This document shows positions 36,615-45,175 of a stretch of 64,000 nt of DNA, piece by piece. Position 1 is the first letter of the stretch, and the number at the start of each line of letters is the position of its first letter. The stretch is from Planctomycetota bacterium. GTDB lineage: Bacteria > Planctomycetota > Planctomycetia > Pirellulales > Lacipirellulaceae. Position numbers and translations under genes: made by a program. The DNA lies in assembly GCA_029781135.1 (NCBI GenBank), contig JAKOXH010000051.1:62001-126000 (forward strand), written 5' to 3'. Below the pieces are notes generated by a model. That model did no database searches and had not been told where the DNA came from. It saw only the letters and a program-made list of their open reading frames with translations.

Positions 36615-36711
36615 GGGTGGCATGCCCTCACTCGCGACAACATGCTCACGCGAATCGGTCTCGTTTTGCCGCGAGTGTGGGCATGCTGCGATTCGCGAGA
36701 GCATGCCACCC
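36615..36711. repeat. GGGTGGCATG...CATGCCACCC cruciform repeat
   Basis: A perfect 10-bp outer stem (36615-36624 with 36702-36711) encloses two nested complementary pairs, CACTCGCG/CGCGAGTG and a 17-base pair with one mismatch. A shorter relative is at 50047-50124. Confidence 0.8.
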
Positions 36712-36796
36712 CAGATACTGCTTGCTCGCGTTCAAAAAGAACACAGCCTCGGAGGGAGTGGGAGTTCTGTTTGAGTTCTTTCGACGTGAAAGACTT

Positions 36797-38119
36797 TTAG
36801 TCGATTGCTGGTGCGCCCTGAATTAGCTTCACAAACTCGTCGTTCGATTTGAATTTGTTGAGCTTCGTGGTGAGCTGTTCCATCGCATCCACATGGTGCA
36901 TCGTGGACAGCGTCCGCCGCAGCATCGTGGCCGCGTGGAGTGTCTGCGGCGGCAGGAGCTTTTCTTCACGCCGCGTGCCCGATTGCTCGATATCGATCGC
37001 CGGCCAAACACGCCGGTCGGCCAGTTTGCGATCGAGCACCAACTCCATGTTGCCGGTGCCTTTGAACTCTTGGAAAATGAGGTCGTCCATGCGGCTGCCG
37101 GTATCGATCAGCGCCGTGCCAACCACGGTCAATGAACCGCCTTCCTCGAATGCCCGCGCCGTGGCGAACAGCTTCTTCGGGATGTCCATCGCTTTGATGT
37201 CGACGCCGCCGCTCATCGTGCGGCCCGTGTTGCCAACCCACTTGTTAAACGCTCGGGCAAGCCGCGTGATTGAGTCGAGCAGCAAGAACACATCCCGGCC
37301 CATCTCGGTCAAACGCTTGCAGCGTTCGACGGTCAGCTGCGATAGACGGACGTGGCTCTCAACATCGCGGTCGAGGCTGCTGGCGAACACCTCGCCTTTG
37401 ATGATCCGCTGCATGTCGGTCACTTCTTCCGGCCGCTCATCCACCAAGAGCACGATCATCACGACTTCGGGATAGTTCGTCGTGATGGCGTTGCTGATCT
37501 GCTGGATCATGATCGTCTTGCCGGTGCGCGGCGGGGCGACAATCAACGCCCGCTGGCCTTTGCCGAGCGGCGTCAGCAGATCCATCACCCGCGTGGTGAT
37601 CGGCTGCTGGCCGGTCTCGAGTTGGAACCACTCTTCCGGGTTGATGGGTGTCAGGTCGTCGAACGACTTGACCTTGGTGTATTCCTCGGGCGGCATGCCG
37701 TCGACATCGAGCAGTTCCTTCAGCCGCGGCCCTTGGCCACGCCGCTGACGCTGCACCATGCCGCTCAGCAGCACGCCCTCGCGCAACCGGAACTTCTCGA
37801 TCATCGTGCCGGGCACGAACGGATCGGTCCGCTCGCGGGTGAAGTTCGTGGCCGGATTTCGTAAGAAACCATAGCCATTAGGGTGCATTTCCAGCACACC
37901 GGAACCGGCCACCAGCGGCAATTCTTCGCCATTATCTGGCCCGTCGTACTCTTGGCGATCTTGCCGGTCGTTGCCCTGTCCGTAGGGCCGACGGCGACCG
38001 CGTCCGCCCGATCGACGTCCGCCACCACCACCACCACTACCACCGCGATTGAATCCGTTCTGGCGATTGTCTCGGTAACGTCCGCCGCCACCTCCGCCAC
38101 GACGCTGTCTCTTGGCCAT
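36797..38119 (-). CDS. rho: Transcription termination factor Rho with RG-rich N-terminus
   Basis: Hexameric RNA-dependent ATPase that ends transcription, 440 residues. The cold-shock-like RNA-binding domain is recognisable in GVLEMHPNGYGFLRNP. Walker A is VAPPRTGKT near residue 200, Walker B is in VMIVLLVDERPEEV, and the Q- and R-loop regions lie in RLTEMGRDVFLLLDSITRLARAFN and MSGGVDIKAMDIPKKLFATARAFEEGGSLT. The first about 70 residues are almost only Gly, Arg, Asp, Asn and Gln (RRGGGGGGRYRD and similar), a disordered extension of a type seen in GC-rich phyla. The ATG at 38119 is preferred over a TTG at 38128. No close partner gene is present, and an 842-base leader region lies upstream. Confidence 0.96.
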   Translation of the reverse strand: MAKRQRRGGGGGGRYRDNRQNGFNRGGSGGGGGGRRSGGRGRRRPYGQGNDRQDRQEYDGPDNGEELPLVAGSGVLEMHPNGYGFLRNPATNFTRERTDPFVPGTMIEKFRLREGVLLSGMVQRQRRGQGPRLKELLDVDGMPPEEYTKVKSFDDLTPINPEEWFQLETGQQPITTRVMDLLTPLGKGQRALIVAPPRTGKTIMIQQISNAITTNYPEVVMIVLLVDERPEEVTDMQRIIKGEVFASSLDRDVESHVRLSQLTVERCKRLTEMGRDVFLLLDSITRLARAFNKWVGNTGRTMSGGVDIKAMDIPKKLFATARAFEEGGSLTVVGTALIDTGSRMDDLIFQEFKGTGNMELVLDRKLADRRVWPAIDIEQSGTRREEKLLPPQTLHAATMLRRTLSTMHHVDAMEQLTTKLNKFKSNDEFVKLIQGAPAID

Positions 38120-38961
38120 GTGTTTCAAAACCTTCTGTCAAACCCTAAACAGTTGAGAGAAACTCCCGGTCGGGAGCTGGGAAATAGAATCCAGGATGTA
38201 AGAGATCGAAGACGGCATGTGCCGCAACAGATACTTAAGAATCGTAGTAAGATCGCGAAAGAATCGCGCCCGTTGAATCGGTAAGCCGCCCTCAGCGGCT
38301 CAAAAACCACCGCGCACGAGGAAGCGCGGAAAAACAGCTTCGCATTTATCTGACTGCGAGGTTGCCTGCCACCGGGAGTGCCAGAACCTCAACAACCATT
38401 CCCATAGCAGACGTTTAGCGTCTAATCTCCGCCGATCAATGACCCAGTGCGAGCAAATCCGAGACCCAAAAGCCCAGGTTCCCAAGGATTCCTCGCGCCC
38501 AAGAGCAAATCCTGAGGGCATTGAGGCGACCTGTTGCCAACGGATGGTGAGCAGCGACTCACTGCCGCAGGCCATCAACAGGCCCGGAAAACGGTCGAGC
38601 CGAAAAACCGGGCCGACCGAAGAACCCCGCCGAAAACCGGCAGGACAATCAACTCATGCGTATTCTTCCCTAGAATCCGGAGAATGTCAAGCGCGATAGC
38701 TGCTATCGGATAGCAAAAATCGCGGAATTCTCCGCGTCTAGGTACTTCAGGCGGTTTATAGCCAACTTCCCAGCCATCCCGCAGCCGATATCACCGCATT
38801 TTCCCGGTTTTGAAGAGCTATCGTCGCACGCTGGCAACCGCATTATCGGCAAAATCAGCAAAGTCGATACTCACTCCAGTCGATAACGGAAGCGTAGGTG
38901 CGTTGTTGGCCCACATTTCGGCCACATCGTGCCCACTCATTTCGCTGTCGAGGATCGACTC
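38120..38961. other. Long divergent intergenic region upstream of rho
   Basis: An 842-base gap between the divergent rho and thioredoxin-like genes. Open frames inside it lack a recognisable protein pattern. Several imperfect repeats of CCGAAAAACCGG type occur around 38585-38650. Part of it may be a regulatory rho leader, since rho is autoregulated in several bacteria; no specific structure is claimed. Confidence 0.5.
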
Positions 38962-40476
38962 ATGCGCCATTTCTGGAAACTGTTGACACTCCTTCTTGTC
39001 TCACTGCTTGTCGCGCCGGCGACAGCCCAGCAGGATTCCATCCACTGGCATCAAGATCTCGAGTCGGCCAAAGTCGTCGCGAAGGAAACCAAGCGGCTGC
39101 TGCTCATTCACTTCTGGACCCCAAGTTGCGGCCCCTGCATGGCCCTGGAACGAAACGTATTCAATCAGCCGGGCGTGGCCGCTGCCATCGAAGCGCAGTT
39201 TGTTCCCGTCAAATTGAATGCCGACGAAAACTCGGCGACCGCACAATGGTACGGCATCTCGCGAGTGCCCACCGATGTCGTGGCGACCGCCGATGGCCAA
39301 ATCATCGCCAAGTCCGTAAGCCCGCCGACGCCTGCTGCCTATGTCGCCGAGCTAACATCAACCGCCAACAAATACGCGTCCCGCCTAGGACAAGCCTACA
39401 CGATGGCCGCCAGTGCCGCCCCCGTGCAATCACAACTCAACTCGGCCTATGCCAAACTGCCTGTTAGCCAGAGCTTGCCGGCAGCTTTAGCGCCGCAAGC
39501 CGCTGCCAGTCCACAATCGGCGCCCGCCGGAGTGCCGAACTCGGCCACTGCGCCTCCATCGATGCTCGGCAGCCCATTGCCCACCGCCACTGCTTCGTTG
39601 CCGGCCGCATCGCCAGGCTTTCCTACGGTACCAACGCCTACTTCACCAGTAAGGCCAGCCATCACGCAATCGCCGCCAAATCCCGTGTCCGCAATTCCCG
39701 TGGCGCAGAGTACACCTGCTCAAGCACCACCGGCGGCAACGTATTCGCAACTAGCGGCACAGCCGGTTCCTCAAACCGTGATGAACCCAGCCCTCACCGC
39801 AAAACCTGCGCTTGCTGCTCAACCACCGATCACACCGATCGACACTCCCGCCGCGCCTCCGGCACAAGCTAGCAGTCTCAACTTAGCCGCTGCGACACTG
39901 CCACAAGCCGCGGCCCCGCCGCCCATAATGCCACAGCAACCCGCGCTTCCGTCACTGCAATCCCAACCGGTCATACCGGCTAACCCAGCAGCAATTGCCG
40001 CGACCACTCCTGTTTCCCCCGCCGTTCCTGTCGTGACGAACCCGGGGGCTCCGCCGACGAGCGGCATAGCGACCGCGTCCAATTCGCGTCAACTACCACC
40101 TGGTTCGCCGCCGTTGGCATTCGATGGCTACTGCCCAGTGAGCATGCGTAACCAGTGGAAGTGGATTCCCGGCAATCCGCAATATGGAATTGTCCACCTC
40201 GGCCGCACCTATTGGTTCGCTGGCCCCGAAGAACAAAAGCAGTTCTGGACCGATCCCACACGCTACGCCCCGGCGATGTCGGGCAACGATCCTGTGATGG
40301 CGATCGATCATCAACAACAAGTCGAAGGCAAGCGCGAGCACAGCCTCGACTACGATGGCCTGTTCTACATGTTTGCCAGCGAGGCCACGCTCCAACAATT
40401 CGCCGCCAACCCGGCCAAGTATGCGGCAGGCGTTCGCCAAGCGATGGGCTTGCCGCGGGGTAGATTAGTGCGGTAG
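38962..40476 (+). CDS. Exported thioredoxin-fold protein with Pro/Ala linker and YHS-like end
   Basis: Protein of 504 residues with a signal peptide (RHFWKLLTLLLVSLLVAPA) and GAGG eight bases before the ATG at 38962. A thioredoxin-fold domain follows at about 25-140, with LLLIHFWTPSCGPCMALER (CGPC active site near residue 55) and the cis-Pro loop RVPTDVVATADG. Residues about 165-380 form a low-complexity linker of Pro, Ala, Ser, Thr and Gln. The end from about 390, YCPVSMRNQWKWIPGNPQYG, HLGRTYWFAGPEEQKQFWTDP and YAPAMSGNDPV, resembles a duplicated YHS metal-binding domain. Thiol chemistry in the envelope, perhaps tied to metal handling, is an inference. The combination with such a long linker is not one I know. 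Confidence 0.75.
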   Translation: MRHFWKLLTLLLVSLLVAPATAQQDSIHWHQDLESAKVVAKETKRLLLIHFWTPSCGPCMALERNVFNQPGVAAAIEAQFVPVKLNADENSATAQWYGISRVPTDVVATADGQIIAKSVSPPTPAAYVAELTSTANKYASRLGQAYTMAASAAPVQSQLNSAYAKLPVSQSLPAALAPQAAASPQSAPAGVPNSATAPPSMLGSPLPTATASLPAASPGFPTVPTPTSPVRPAITQSPPNPVSAIPVAQSTPAQAPPAATYSQLAAQPVPQTVMNPALTAKPALAAQPPITPIDTPAAPPAQASSLNLAAATLPQAAAPPPIMPQQPALPSLQSQPVIPANPAAIAATTPVSPAVPVVTNPGAPPTSGIATASNSRQLPPGSPPLAFDGYCPVSMRNQWKWIPGNPQYGIVHLGRTYWFAGPEEQKQFWTDPTRYAPAMSGNDPVMAIDHQQQVEGKREHSLDYDGLFYMFASEATLQQFAANPAKYAAGVRQAMGLPRGRLVR

Positions 40477-40539
40477 CTGTCCACGTCTTTGACGACCGAT
40501 TTCTACTTCGCTCGGCGTAGTGTGATCCGTTTTGCGTGC

Positions 40540-40565
40540 CATGCCCACGGCTTGGCGTGGGCATG
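40540..40565. terminator. Perfect 10-bp stem-loop between convergent genes
   Basis: CATGCCCACG and CGTGGGCATG pair perfectly around a 6-base loop in the 97-base space between two convergent genes. There is no T-run, so it could act as a 3' stabiliser or a bidirectional Rho-dependent end. Its CATGCC core is similar to the cruciform family at 36615. Confidence 0.5.
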
Positions 40566-40573
40566 CAATCCAG

Positions 40574-41239
40574 CTAACTATCTTTCTTGAGTGACCGCTG
40601 CAAGCGCACGACTTGCGCCCGAACTTCTTCCATGCCTGGGTTGAGCCGCAGAGCGCGGCGAAAAGCCTCCAGGGCAGCGACGGGGTTGTCTTGCAGCATG
40701 TAGCATTGTCCCATGCCCGCCGCCGCCGTGAAGTGATATGGATTAATCTCGAGCGCCTGATGGCAATCCCGAATCGCCGCATCGTACTGGCCCAAGTGAT
40801 AGTGAGCCGTCCCGCGCTGGCACCACGCTTCCGCAATCCACGGCGAGCTGTGAATCAACTCCGTCGCCATTCGCGCCGCTTCCGCGTGTTGCCGTTGATC
40901 ATTGAGATCGGCGATCTCTCGCAGCATTTCTTGCTGCTGACGACTGCCCACGCGACTCCACAGTTCGCGAATTCCCGACTCGGCAATCCTCCGCACGCCC
41001 CGATCCCGATCGACCAGTGCTCGCCCCAAGACAGGGTTCGACGAATAATCGCCCACCAGGCTCAACGCCAGCACCGCTGCACGGCGTGCCACCTGGTCGC
41101 CGGTCATGACCAGCCGCTCCAGCGTGGCGTTGCTGTAACGTCGTGCTACACGCTTGATAAACATCGCACAGTCGCTATTTGTCAGATAGCGATTGTAGTA
41201 AATGACAAGAACAGGGGTGCGCAATCGAGGAGCGTCCAC
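40574..41239 (-). CDS. HEAT/TPR repeat protein
   Basis: Soluble protein of 221 residues, no signal peptide. The N-terminal half has HEAT-like helices (RLVMTGDQVARRAAVLALSLVGDYSS, ALVDRDRGVRRIAESGIRELW). The C-terminal half has at least three TPR units (AEAWCQRGTAHYHLGQYDAAI, DCHQALEINPYHFTAAAGMG, NPVAALEAFRRALRLNPGMEE). It probably binds another protein. The start used is GTG at 41239; an ATG at 41164 would remove the first 25 residues. It may be cotranscribed with the small open frame at 41280-41480, 40 bases upstream. Confidence 0.75.
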   Translation of the reverse strand: MDAPRLRTPVLVIYYNRYLTNSDCAMFIKRVARRYSNATLERLVMTGDQVARRAAVLALSLVGDYSSNPVLGRALVDRDRGVRRIAESGIRELWSRVGSRQQQEMLREIADLNDQRQHAEAARMATELIHSSPWIAEAWCQRGTAHYHLGQYDAAIRDCHQALEINPYHFTAAAGMGQCYMLQDNPVAALEAFRRALRLNPGMEEVRAQVVRLQRSLKKDS

Positions 41240-41279
41240 GCCGATGACTCCGTTACCAATGGCCCAAAGTAGTCAACTC

Positions 41280-41480
41280 TTAAGACGTCACAACCAGACC
41301 CCAGCCGACCGCCGTGATCTGCACTCTCTCTGCCTTTCCAGTATCGTGCGGCACAATTAAATTGCCGCTCCCTGAGATCCGCGCTGGATAGCGCGGTTCC
41401 GAATCATTCGTTTCAGCGCGGCGGCGAAAAGTGGTGCACCCGCCCCGGTGCGACCTGATTTGGCCGGCCGTCCCCGCCAA
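41280..41480 (-). CDS. Possible small protein, unrecognised
   Basis: A 66-codon open frame, same strand as and 40 bases before the HEAT/TPR gene. The product has a basic middle and the segment ISGSGNLIVPHDTGKAERVQ. A remote resemblance to the start of a PilZ domain (FRRRAE then PARISGSG) is possible but weak. It may not be a gene. Confidence 0.25.
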   Translation of the reverse strand: MAGTAGQIRSHRGGCTTFRRRAETNDSEPRYPARISGSGNLIVPHDTGKAERVQITAVGWGLVVTS

Positions 41481-41770
41481 TCTCTAGGGTTGAGTGTAAT
41501 CACAAATGAAGCGAGCACAACGAAAAAATGGATTGGTTCATTGAGATTGTTCCCACGGCTTCCGACACGTTATCCTTACGATCTGACGAGCAAACAGTCG
41601 CCCCGCGATTGAACCGCAGAAAATGCCGCGAAAGCACACCCCCAGCGTGGCAACCAGGCGCAAAAGTCTGATGTTAACAGCGTTCAAAAAACCTTTTCGC
41701 TTGACACCGGCTCGCTACTTCATGAAAGCATCATGGAATCGCTGCAAACTCTTGACAAGGCACTAAACCG
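41481..41770. other. Intergenic region with a TTGACA box
   Basis: About 290 bases before the STN-domain gene. TTGACA occurs at 41701-41706, but I see no good -10 box at the normal distance, so no promoter is called. Confidence 0.35.
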
Positions 41771-42838
41771 TTGATCTTACCCGTGCCCGATAAACAACAG
41801 TTGATCGCTTGGATCATCGCCTGCTGGTTGTGCTGGATAACCGCGGGCGACGACCCTGCGCACGCCGAACCCGCCCCCAAAAACCATGCGGCTGCCAATA
41901 CTCACCCAGGGCAGAGAACACCGAATGCCCCCGCGACGATCCACTGGAGTGGAGTCACGCTCCATGAGGCGGTGGCGCGACTTAAGGGCCTTTATCACGA
42001 CGCCATTTTCATTGACCGCCGCACAGATCCTAATCAACGCATCGATCTCGACCTATCGGCGACTTCCACCGAGCAAGCCCTCAATGCGCTCGCCTCTGGT
42101 CGGAATCTAGGAGTTGCGCGGATCAGAAACACGGTCTATCTGGGGCCCGCGAATGCCGCTCAGAATTTGCCCGCATTGATTAAGCAGAGATCGCTCGAAA
42201 TCAGTCGCCTTCCCCAGGACGCCCCCCTCGCTCTCCTGCAACGGCGGCCATTGCAATGGGAACGCTTAAGCGAACCTAAACAACTCGTGGCGTCGCTCGG
42301 CCAATCCGTAAAATGGCAACTTGCGAATGCCGACCGCATCCCGTTCGATCTTTGGGATGCAAACGCTTTACCCGACCTTTCGTTTGCCGAGTCGCTCTCA
42401 TTGTTGCTGATCGGTTTCGATCTCACATTTGAACTGCATCCTGCGGATCGATCGATCCATCTTACTCCGCTCGCAAATCAACCGGAGATCGAATCAACAC
42501 GGCGTGCGGGCTCCCTGCCGAAGACACAGAACAAACCGTCCTCTTCTCAAACGAAGCCGGTCCCTGCCGCGGCTAAACAAGTCTTCACGCTGCGTGTTCA
42601 AGAGAAAGCGGTCGGGGCCGTGCTACAAGAATTGGCACGCCGGCTCAATTGGTCACTGCAAATCGACGAAGCCGCCATCCAAGCGGCCGGTAAGTCGCTC
42701 GACACGCGCGTGTCGTTCTCGGTCGAGAATGCCGATCGCGAAAAACTGCTCGCCGCGCTCCTGACGCCGGCCGGCCTCGAATACCGCATCGAGGGAACCA
42801 CGATCTACGTCACGCCCGAGCGCTACCGCCGTCCGTGA
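41771..42838 (+). CDS. Exported protein with secretin/TonB short N-terminal (STN)-like domains
   Basis: Protein of 355 residues, apparently starting with TTG, with a hydrophobic N-terminus (LIAWIIACWLCWITAG). The segments WSGVTLHEAVARLKGLYHDAIFID...RIDLDLSATSTEQALNALASGRNLGVARIRNTVYLGP and, near the end, VFTLRVQEKAVGAVLQELARRLNWSLQIDE...VSFSVENADREKLLAALLTPAGLEYRIEGTTIYVTPE look like two STN/N0-type domains. A middle domain may be a third, diverged one. Such domains occur at the start of secretins and FecA-type receptors; here they stand alone, as in several planctomycete proteins. It could dock on an envelope complex such as the secretin system at 54491, but no linkage is shown. Confidence 0.65.
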   Translation: MILPVPDKQQLIAWIIACWLCWITAGDDPAHAEPAPKNHAAANTHPGQRTPNAPATIHWSGVTLHEAVARLKGLYHDAIFIDRRTDPNQRIDLDLSATSTEQALNALASGRNLGVARIRNTVYLGPANAAQNLPALIKQRSLEISRLPQDAPLALLQRRPLQWERLSEPKQLVASLGQSVKWQLANADRIPFDLWDANALPDLSFAESLSLLLIGFDLTFELHPADRSIHLTPLANQPEIESTRRAGSLPKTQNKPSSSQTKPVPAAAKQVFTLRVQEKAVGAVLQELARRLNWSLQIDEAAIQAAGKSLDTRVSFSVENADREKLLAALLTPAGLEYRIEGTTIYVTPERYRRP

Positions 42839-42846
42839 AACGGCGT

Positions 42847-43152
42847 TTAAGCCGCAACCAGCCGCTCGAGCTGTTCGCGAATTTGCGACTCAATCTTGCC
42901 CTTGAACATCATGGCGGCAAAGGGCAGATCGCCAGCCAGGTTCAATTCGCTGTCGGCGACCGTGATGCCGCCGTCGAGTGGAATGCCGTACGTCTTGAAG
43001 TGGAATTTTAGCGTATCGCCTTCCCAAGCTTGGCTCAGATCGCTCACTTGATTGGCGAACTTCGACTCGAGCATCTCGATGAATCGTTCCAAGCGCGAAC
43101 GCGCTTCGTCCTTCGTCAGTGTGTGCGGCACCCGCACGCCAAATTTCGGCAT
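42847..43152 (-). CDS. Polyhydroxyalkanoic acid system family protein
   Basis: Small soluble protein of 101 residues matching the PHA_gran_rgn family pattern: MPKFGVRVPHTLTKDEARSRLERF, VSDLSQAWEGDTLKFHFKTYGIPLDGGITV and FKGKIESQIREQLERLVAA. The family name comes from granule-associated proteins, but most members are of unknown function. I see no PHA synthase nearby, so a link to PHA storage is not supported here. It is convergent with the STN-domain gene, with 8 bases between the stops. Confidence 0.85.
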   Translation of the reverse strand: MPKFGVRVPHTLTKDEARSRLERFIEMLESKFANQVSDLSQAWEGDTLKFHFKTYGIPLDGGITVADSELNLAGDLPFAAMMFKGKIESQIREQLERLVAA

Positions 43153-43185
43153 TACTAAATCCTCGTCTCGCCGCGAACTAAGAAA

Positions 43186-43222
43186 CTCCCCTCTCCCTTT
43201 GGGAGAGAGCCGGGGTGAGGGT
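43186..43222. repeat. GGGGTGAGGG-type palindromic repeat
   Basis: CTCTCCCTTTGGGAGAG followed by AGCCGGGGTGAGGG, 34 bases upstream of the PHA-family gene start and downstream of the 69-residue gene. Confidence 0.85.
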
Positions 43223-43304
43223 AAATTGACAATGAGTTAGCGAGGCTTTGTAATCTGTACAAACCAAACGTCAATCGCCGAAAGCCACCCTGTTGGCCAA
43301 CGCA

Positions 43305-43514
43305 CTACCTACCATCCACCTCGGCGTCTTCATAATCGAGTCGATCGCGCTCATGCCATAGCGGTAAACCGGTACGAGCCCGTTCCGCCAATATCTCCAC
43401 CTTGCCCTTCGTACCGGGAATTGCCGACGTCGATCGATAACGGCCTGGGTCGACGTCCTCGGGCTCGAAAAACCAATCTCCTTCACGAATGGCGTCCAAG
43501 ACATTCTTGTGCAT
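43305..43514 (-). CDS. Small conserved-looking protein, unknown function
   Basis: A 69-codon gene with AAGGA nine bases before its ATG. The product is charged and ordered-looking: IREGDWFFEPEDVDPGRYRS, IPGTKGKVEILAERA and GLPLWHERDRLDYEDAE. I recall similar short proteins in planctomycetes, but no function is known. It carries no signal peptide or metal motif. An alternative frame at the same place lacks a good ribosome site. Confidence 0.6.
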   Translation of the reverse strand: MHKNVLDAIREGDWFFEPEDVDPGRYRSTSAIPGTKGKVEILAERARTGLPLWHERDRLDYEDAEVDGR

Positions 43515-43729
43515 AAGACCTGTCCTTAAATCCTGATATGTATCAAGTCAGCACGCGCGTCGTCGAACGCTCCCAAATATCCGCAAAAAATGCCGCTTGT
43601 CAAGGAAATTTCTGGCCCCGCCGCGGCAGGTGCGCAAAACGCGAGTGCGGCGGCAAATTCAGTACCAACACGGCCCTTTTCTTGCCCCCGAATGATTTTG
43701 CACCAAATTATTGCAGATTGCAGAGATTC

Positions 43730-44515
43730 TCACCTTTCCCCAGCAAACGATTGGCCGCCCAGCAGGCGTTTAAGCTCACGGACTCGTTCGCCACAGATAG
43801 TGCTATTGCGCCCAGCACCACAGGCCGCACCGCGAACCGCCACTAAATCTGGACCTAACGAAGCGGCCCGTACCACTTCATCGCCGCGTAGTGAACCAGC
43901 CAATACGATCCGCATCGAATGCCGCCGCACGTCTTCTATGAATTTCCGCAATGACTCCGCTTCCCAACAGTCAAACAACGTATCGCCGTTCTTTCGCCAC
44001 GTATCGACGAGCAGGGCAGGGCAGCCCGACTCCACTGCCGCTTGAAGCACGGCTTCAGGCTCAGGGGCCGTCGCCGCCTCCCAATCGGCATAGGCCACCG
44101 CCACTGGGCGCGGTGGATTTCTGTCTCCATGCGATGAAATGACTTCGGCAATTACCTCGCACCACTTCTTCTGCCACGTGCGATCGGCCCGGCAACCAGC
44201 TAGCCCAATCTTGAAGAGCAAGACGCCACTCGTCATTGTCTTCGCGGCACACGACGGTCCACTCGACCCTAAATCGGCTAACTCCCCGAGCGCCACAGTT
44301 ACGGGCCTCCGCCTGGCCACGGCTCGAACAACGGTTTCAATCGTCGTCGGAGCCGCGGCCCCAAGTGAGCCGTTGGCGGGTTCCTTAACGTCGATCACAT
44401 CCGCGCCCGCCTCCAATGCCGTTAATGCTTCCGCTGCATCCCGCACACTCACCAATAAGCCAGGCAATCGCGCAACGTGCGAAAGATCAAACGGCTTTTG
44501 CGATAAGTCACGCAT
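43730..44515 (-). CDS. mfnB: (5-formylfuran-3-yl)methyl phosphate synthase
   Basis: TIM-barrel enzyme of 261 residues (former DUF556) that joins two glyceraldehyde 3-phosphate molecules into the furan core of methanofuran. Characteristic segments are LPGLLVSVRDAAEALTALEAGADVIDVKEPANGSLGAA, with the catalytic Lys in DVKEP, then RRPVTVALGELAD, LFKIGLAG and CPALLVDTWRKNGDTLFD. The last part is MRIVLAGSLRGDEVVRAASLGPDLVAVRGAAC. Planctomycetes use tetrahydromethanopterin and methanofuran for C1 oxidation, so its presence fits the lineage. No other methanofuran gene is seen in the window. Its start overlaps the end of the upstream membrane-protein gene by 8 bases. Confidence 0.9.
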   Translation of the reverse strand: MRDLSQKPFDLSHVARLPGLLVSVRDAAEALTALEAGADVIDVKEPANGSLGAAAPTTIETVVRAVARRRPVTVALGELADLGSSGPSCAAKTMTSGVLLFKIGLAGCRADRTWQKKWCEVIAEVISSHGDRNPPRPVAVAYADWEAATAPEPEAVLQAAVESGCPALLVDTWRKNGDTLFDCWEAESLRKFIEDVRRHSMRIVLAGSLRGDEVVRAASLGPDLVAVRGAACGAGRNSTICGERVRELKRLLGGQSFAGER

Positions 44516-45044
44516 GATTCGACCGCTCTTTGACTTCTTTAAGTCGCCGATTGAGTCGGCGAATCACTTCGTTATTCAGCGGCTCGCACCATGTGCCACG
44601 TATGGTGACATATCCATCGCACCAACTGGCGAGAGCTGGTTTGACCGCCTGCCGTGCCCATTCCGTGTGCCGCTGTGAAAGCCGGGCGACAAGGTTTACG
44701 GTCTTGGCGTGATTACGAATACCAGGCAAGTGAGCCGGCCCTTGACCAATGAGGAAACCTTCCACGATGTCGATCGGCACCGCGATCGGTGCGCCGGACC
44801 GCACGAAGAACAGAACCTGCGCCTTCTCAAACGCGATTCGCGGCCGGCGATATTGCCCAGCCAATATCGCCAGAGACAATGTTCCGAGCACGATCCCCGT
44901 TACTCCACACCAGCGCATAACCACCGCATCATCGCGATTCATCGCGGTGCTAACCATCGCCAGTCCTACCAACGCAAGGATGCCGGGCGGAATCGCCCCG
45001 AGCAAAACTGCCCGTCGATTTCCTCTCAGCCAAATCTCACGCAT
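44508..45044 (-). CDS. Membrane protein of unknown function, coupled to mfnB
   Basis: Protein of 178 residues with two hydrophobic segments near the N-terminus (AVLLGAIPPGILALVGLAM and WCGVTGIVLGTLSLAILAG) and a soluble C-terminal part (RIAFEKAQVLFFVRSGAPIAVPIDIVEGFLIGQ, then WARQAVKPALASWCDGYV). The ATG at 45044 has GGAGG seven bases upstream, better than upstream starts. Its stop overlaps the mfnB start, so the two are probably made together; whether that reflects a shared role is not known. The layout, with two helices and a PH-like beta domain, is similar to several small PH-domain membrane proteins. Confidence 0.6.
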   Translation of the reverse strand: MREIWLRGNRRAVLLGAIPPGILALVGLAMVSTAMNRDDAVVMRWCGVTGIVLGTLSLAILAGQYRRPRIAFEKAQVLFFVRSGAPIAVPIDIVEGFLIGQGPAHLPGIRNHAKTVNLVARLSQRHTEWARQAVKPALASWCDGYVTIRGTWCEPLNNEVIRRLNRRLKEVKERSNHA

Positions 45045-45175
45045 CGGCATTCCTCCACGCGAACGCCTGCTGAGCAATACTCCTCGCGTGGCGTCGTAGA
45101 CGAATTCCCATTTCCTCGATAATTTGAAGCATCCCCCGGCAAGCCCCAACTGGCGACCGCACAAGCAGTTGCAAA

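Larger units (their letters stand above)
36395..36796. other. Repeat-rich intergenic region
   Basis: This 402-base gap between rho and the VWA gene holds one TAGCC-foot stem-loop, one GGGGTGAGGG element and one CATGCCACCC cruciform, listed separately. No gene is visible. Confidence 0.7.

Noticed and set aside
38439..38699. Possible small gene in the gap upstream of rho
   Set aside because: No ribosome site, no conserved-looking sequence and proline/arginine-rich composition; treated as intergenic.
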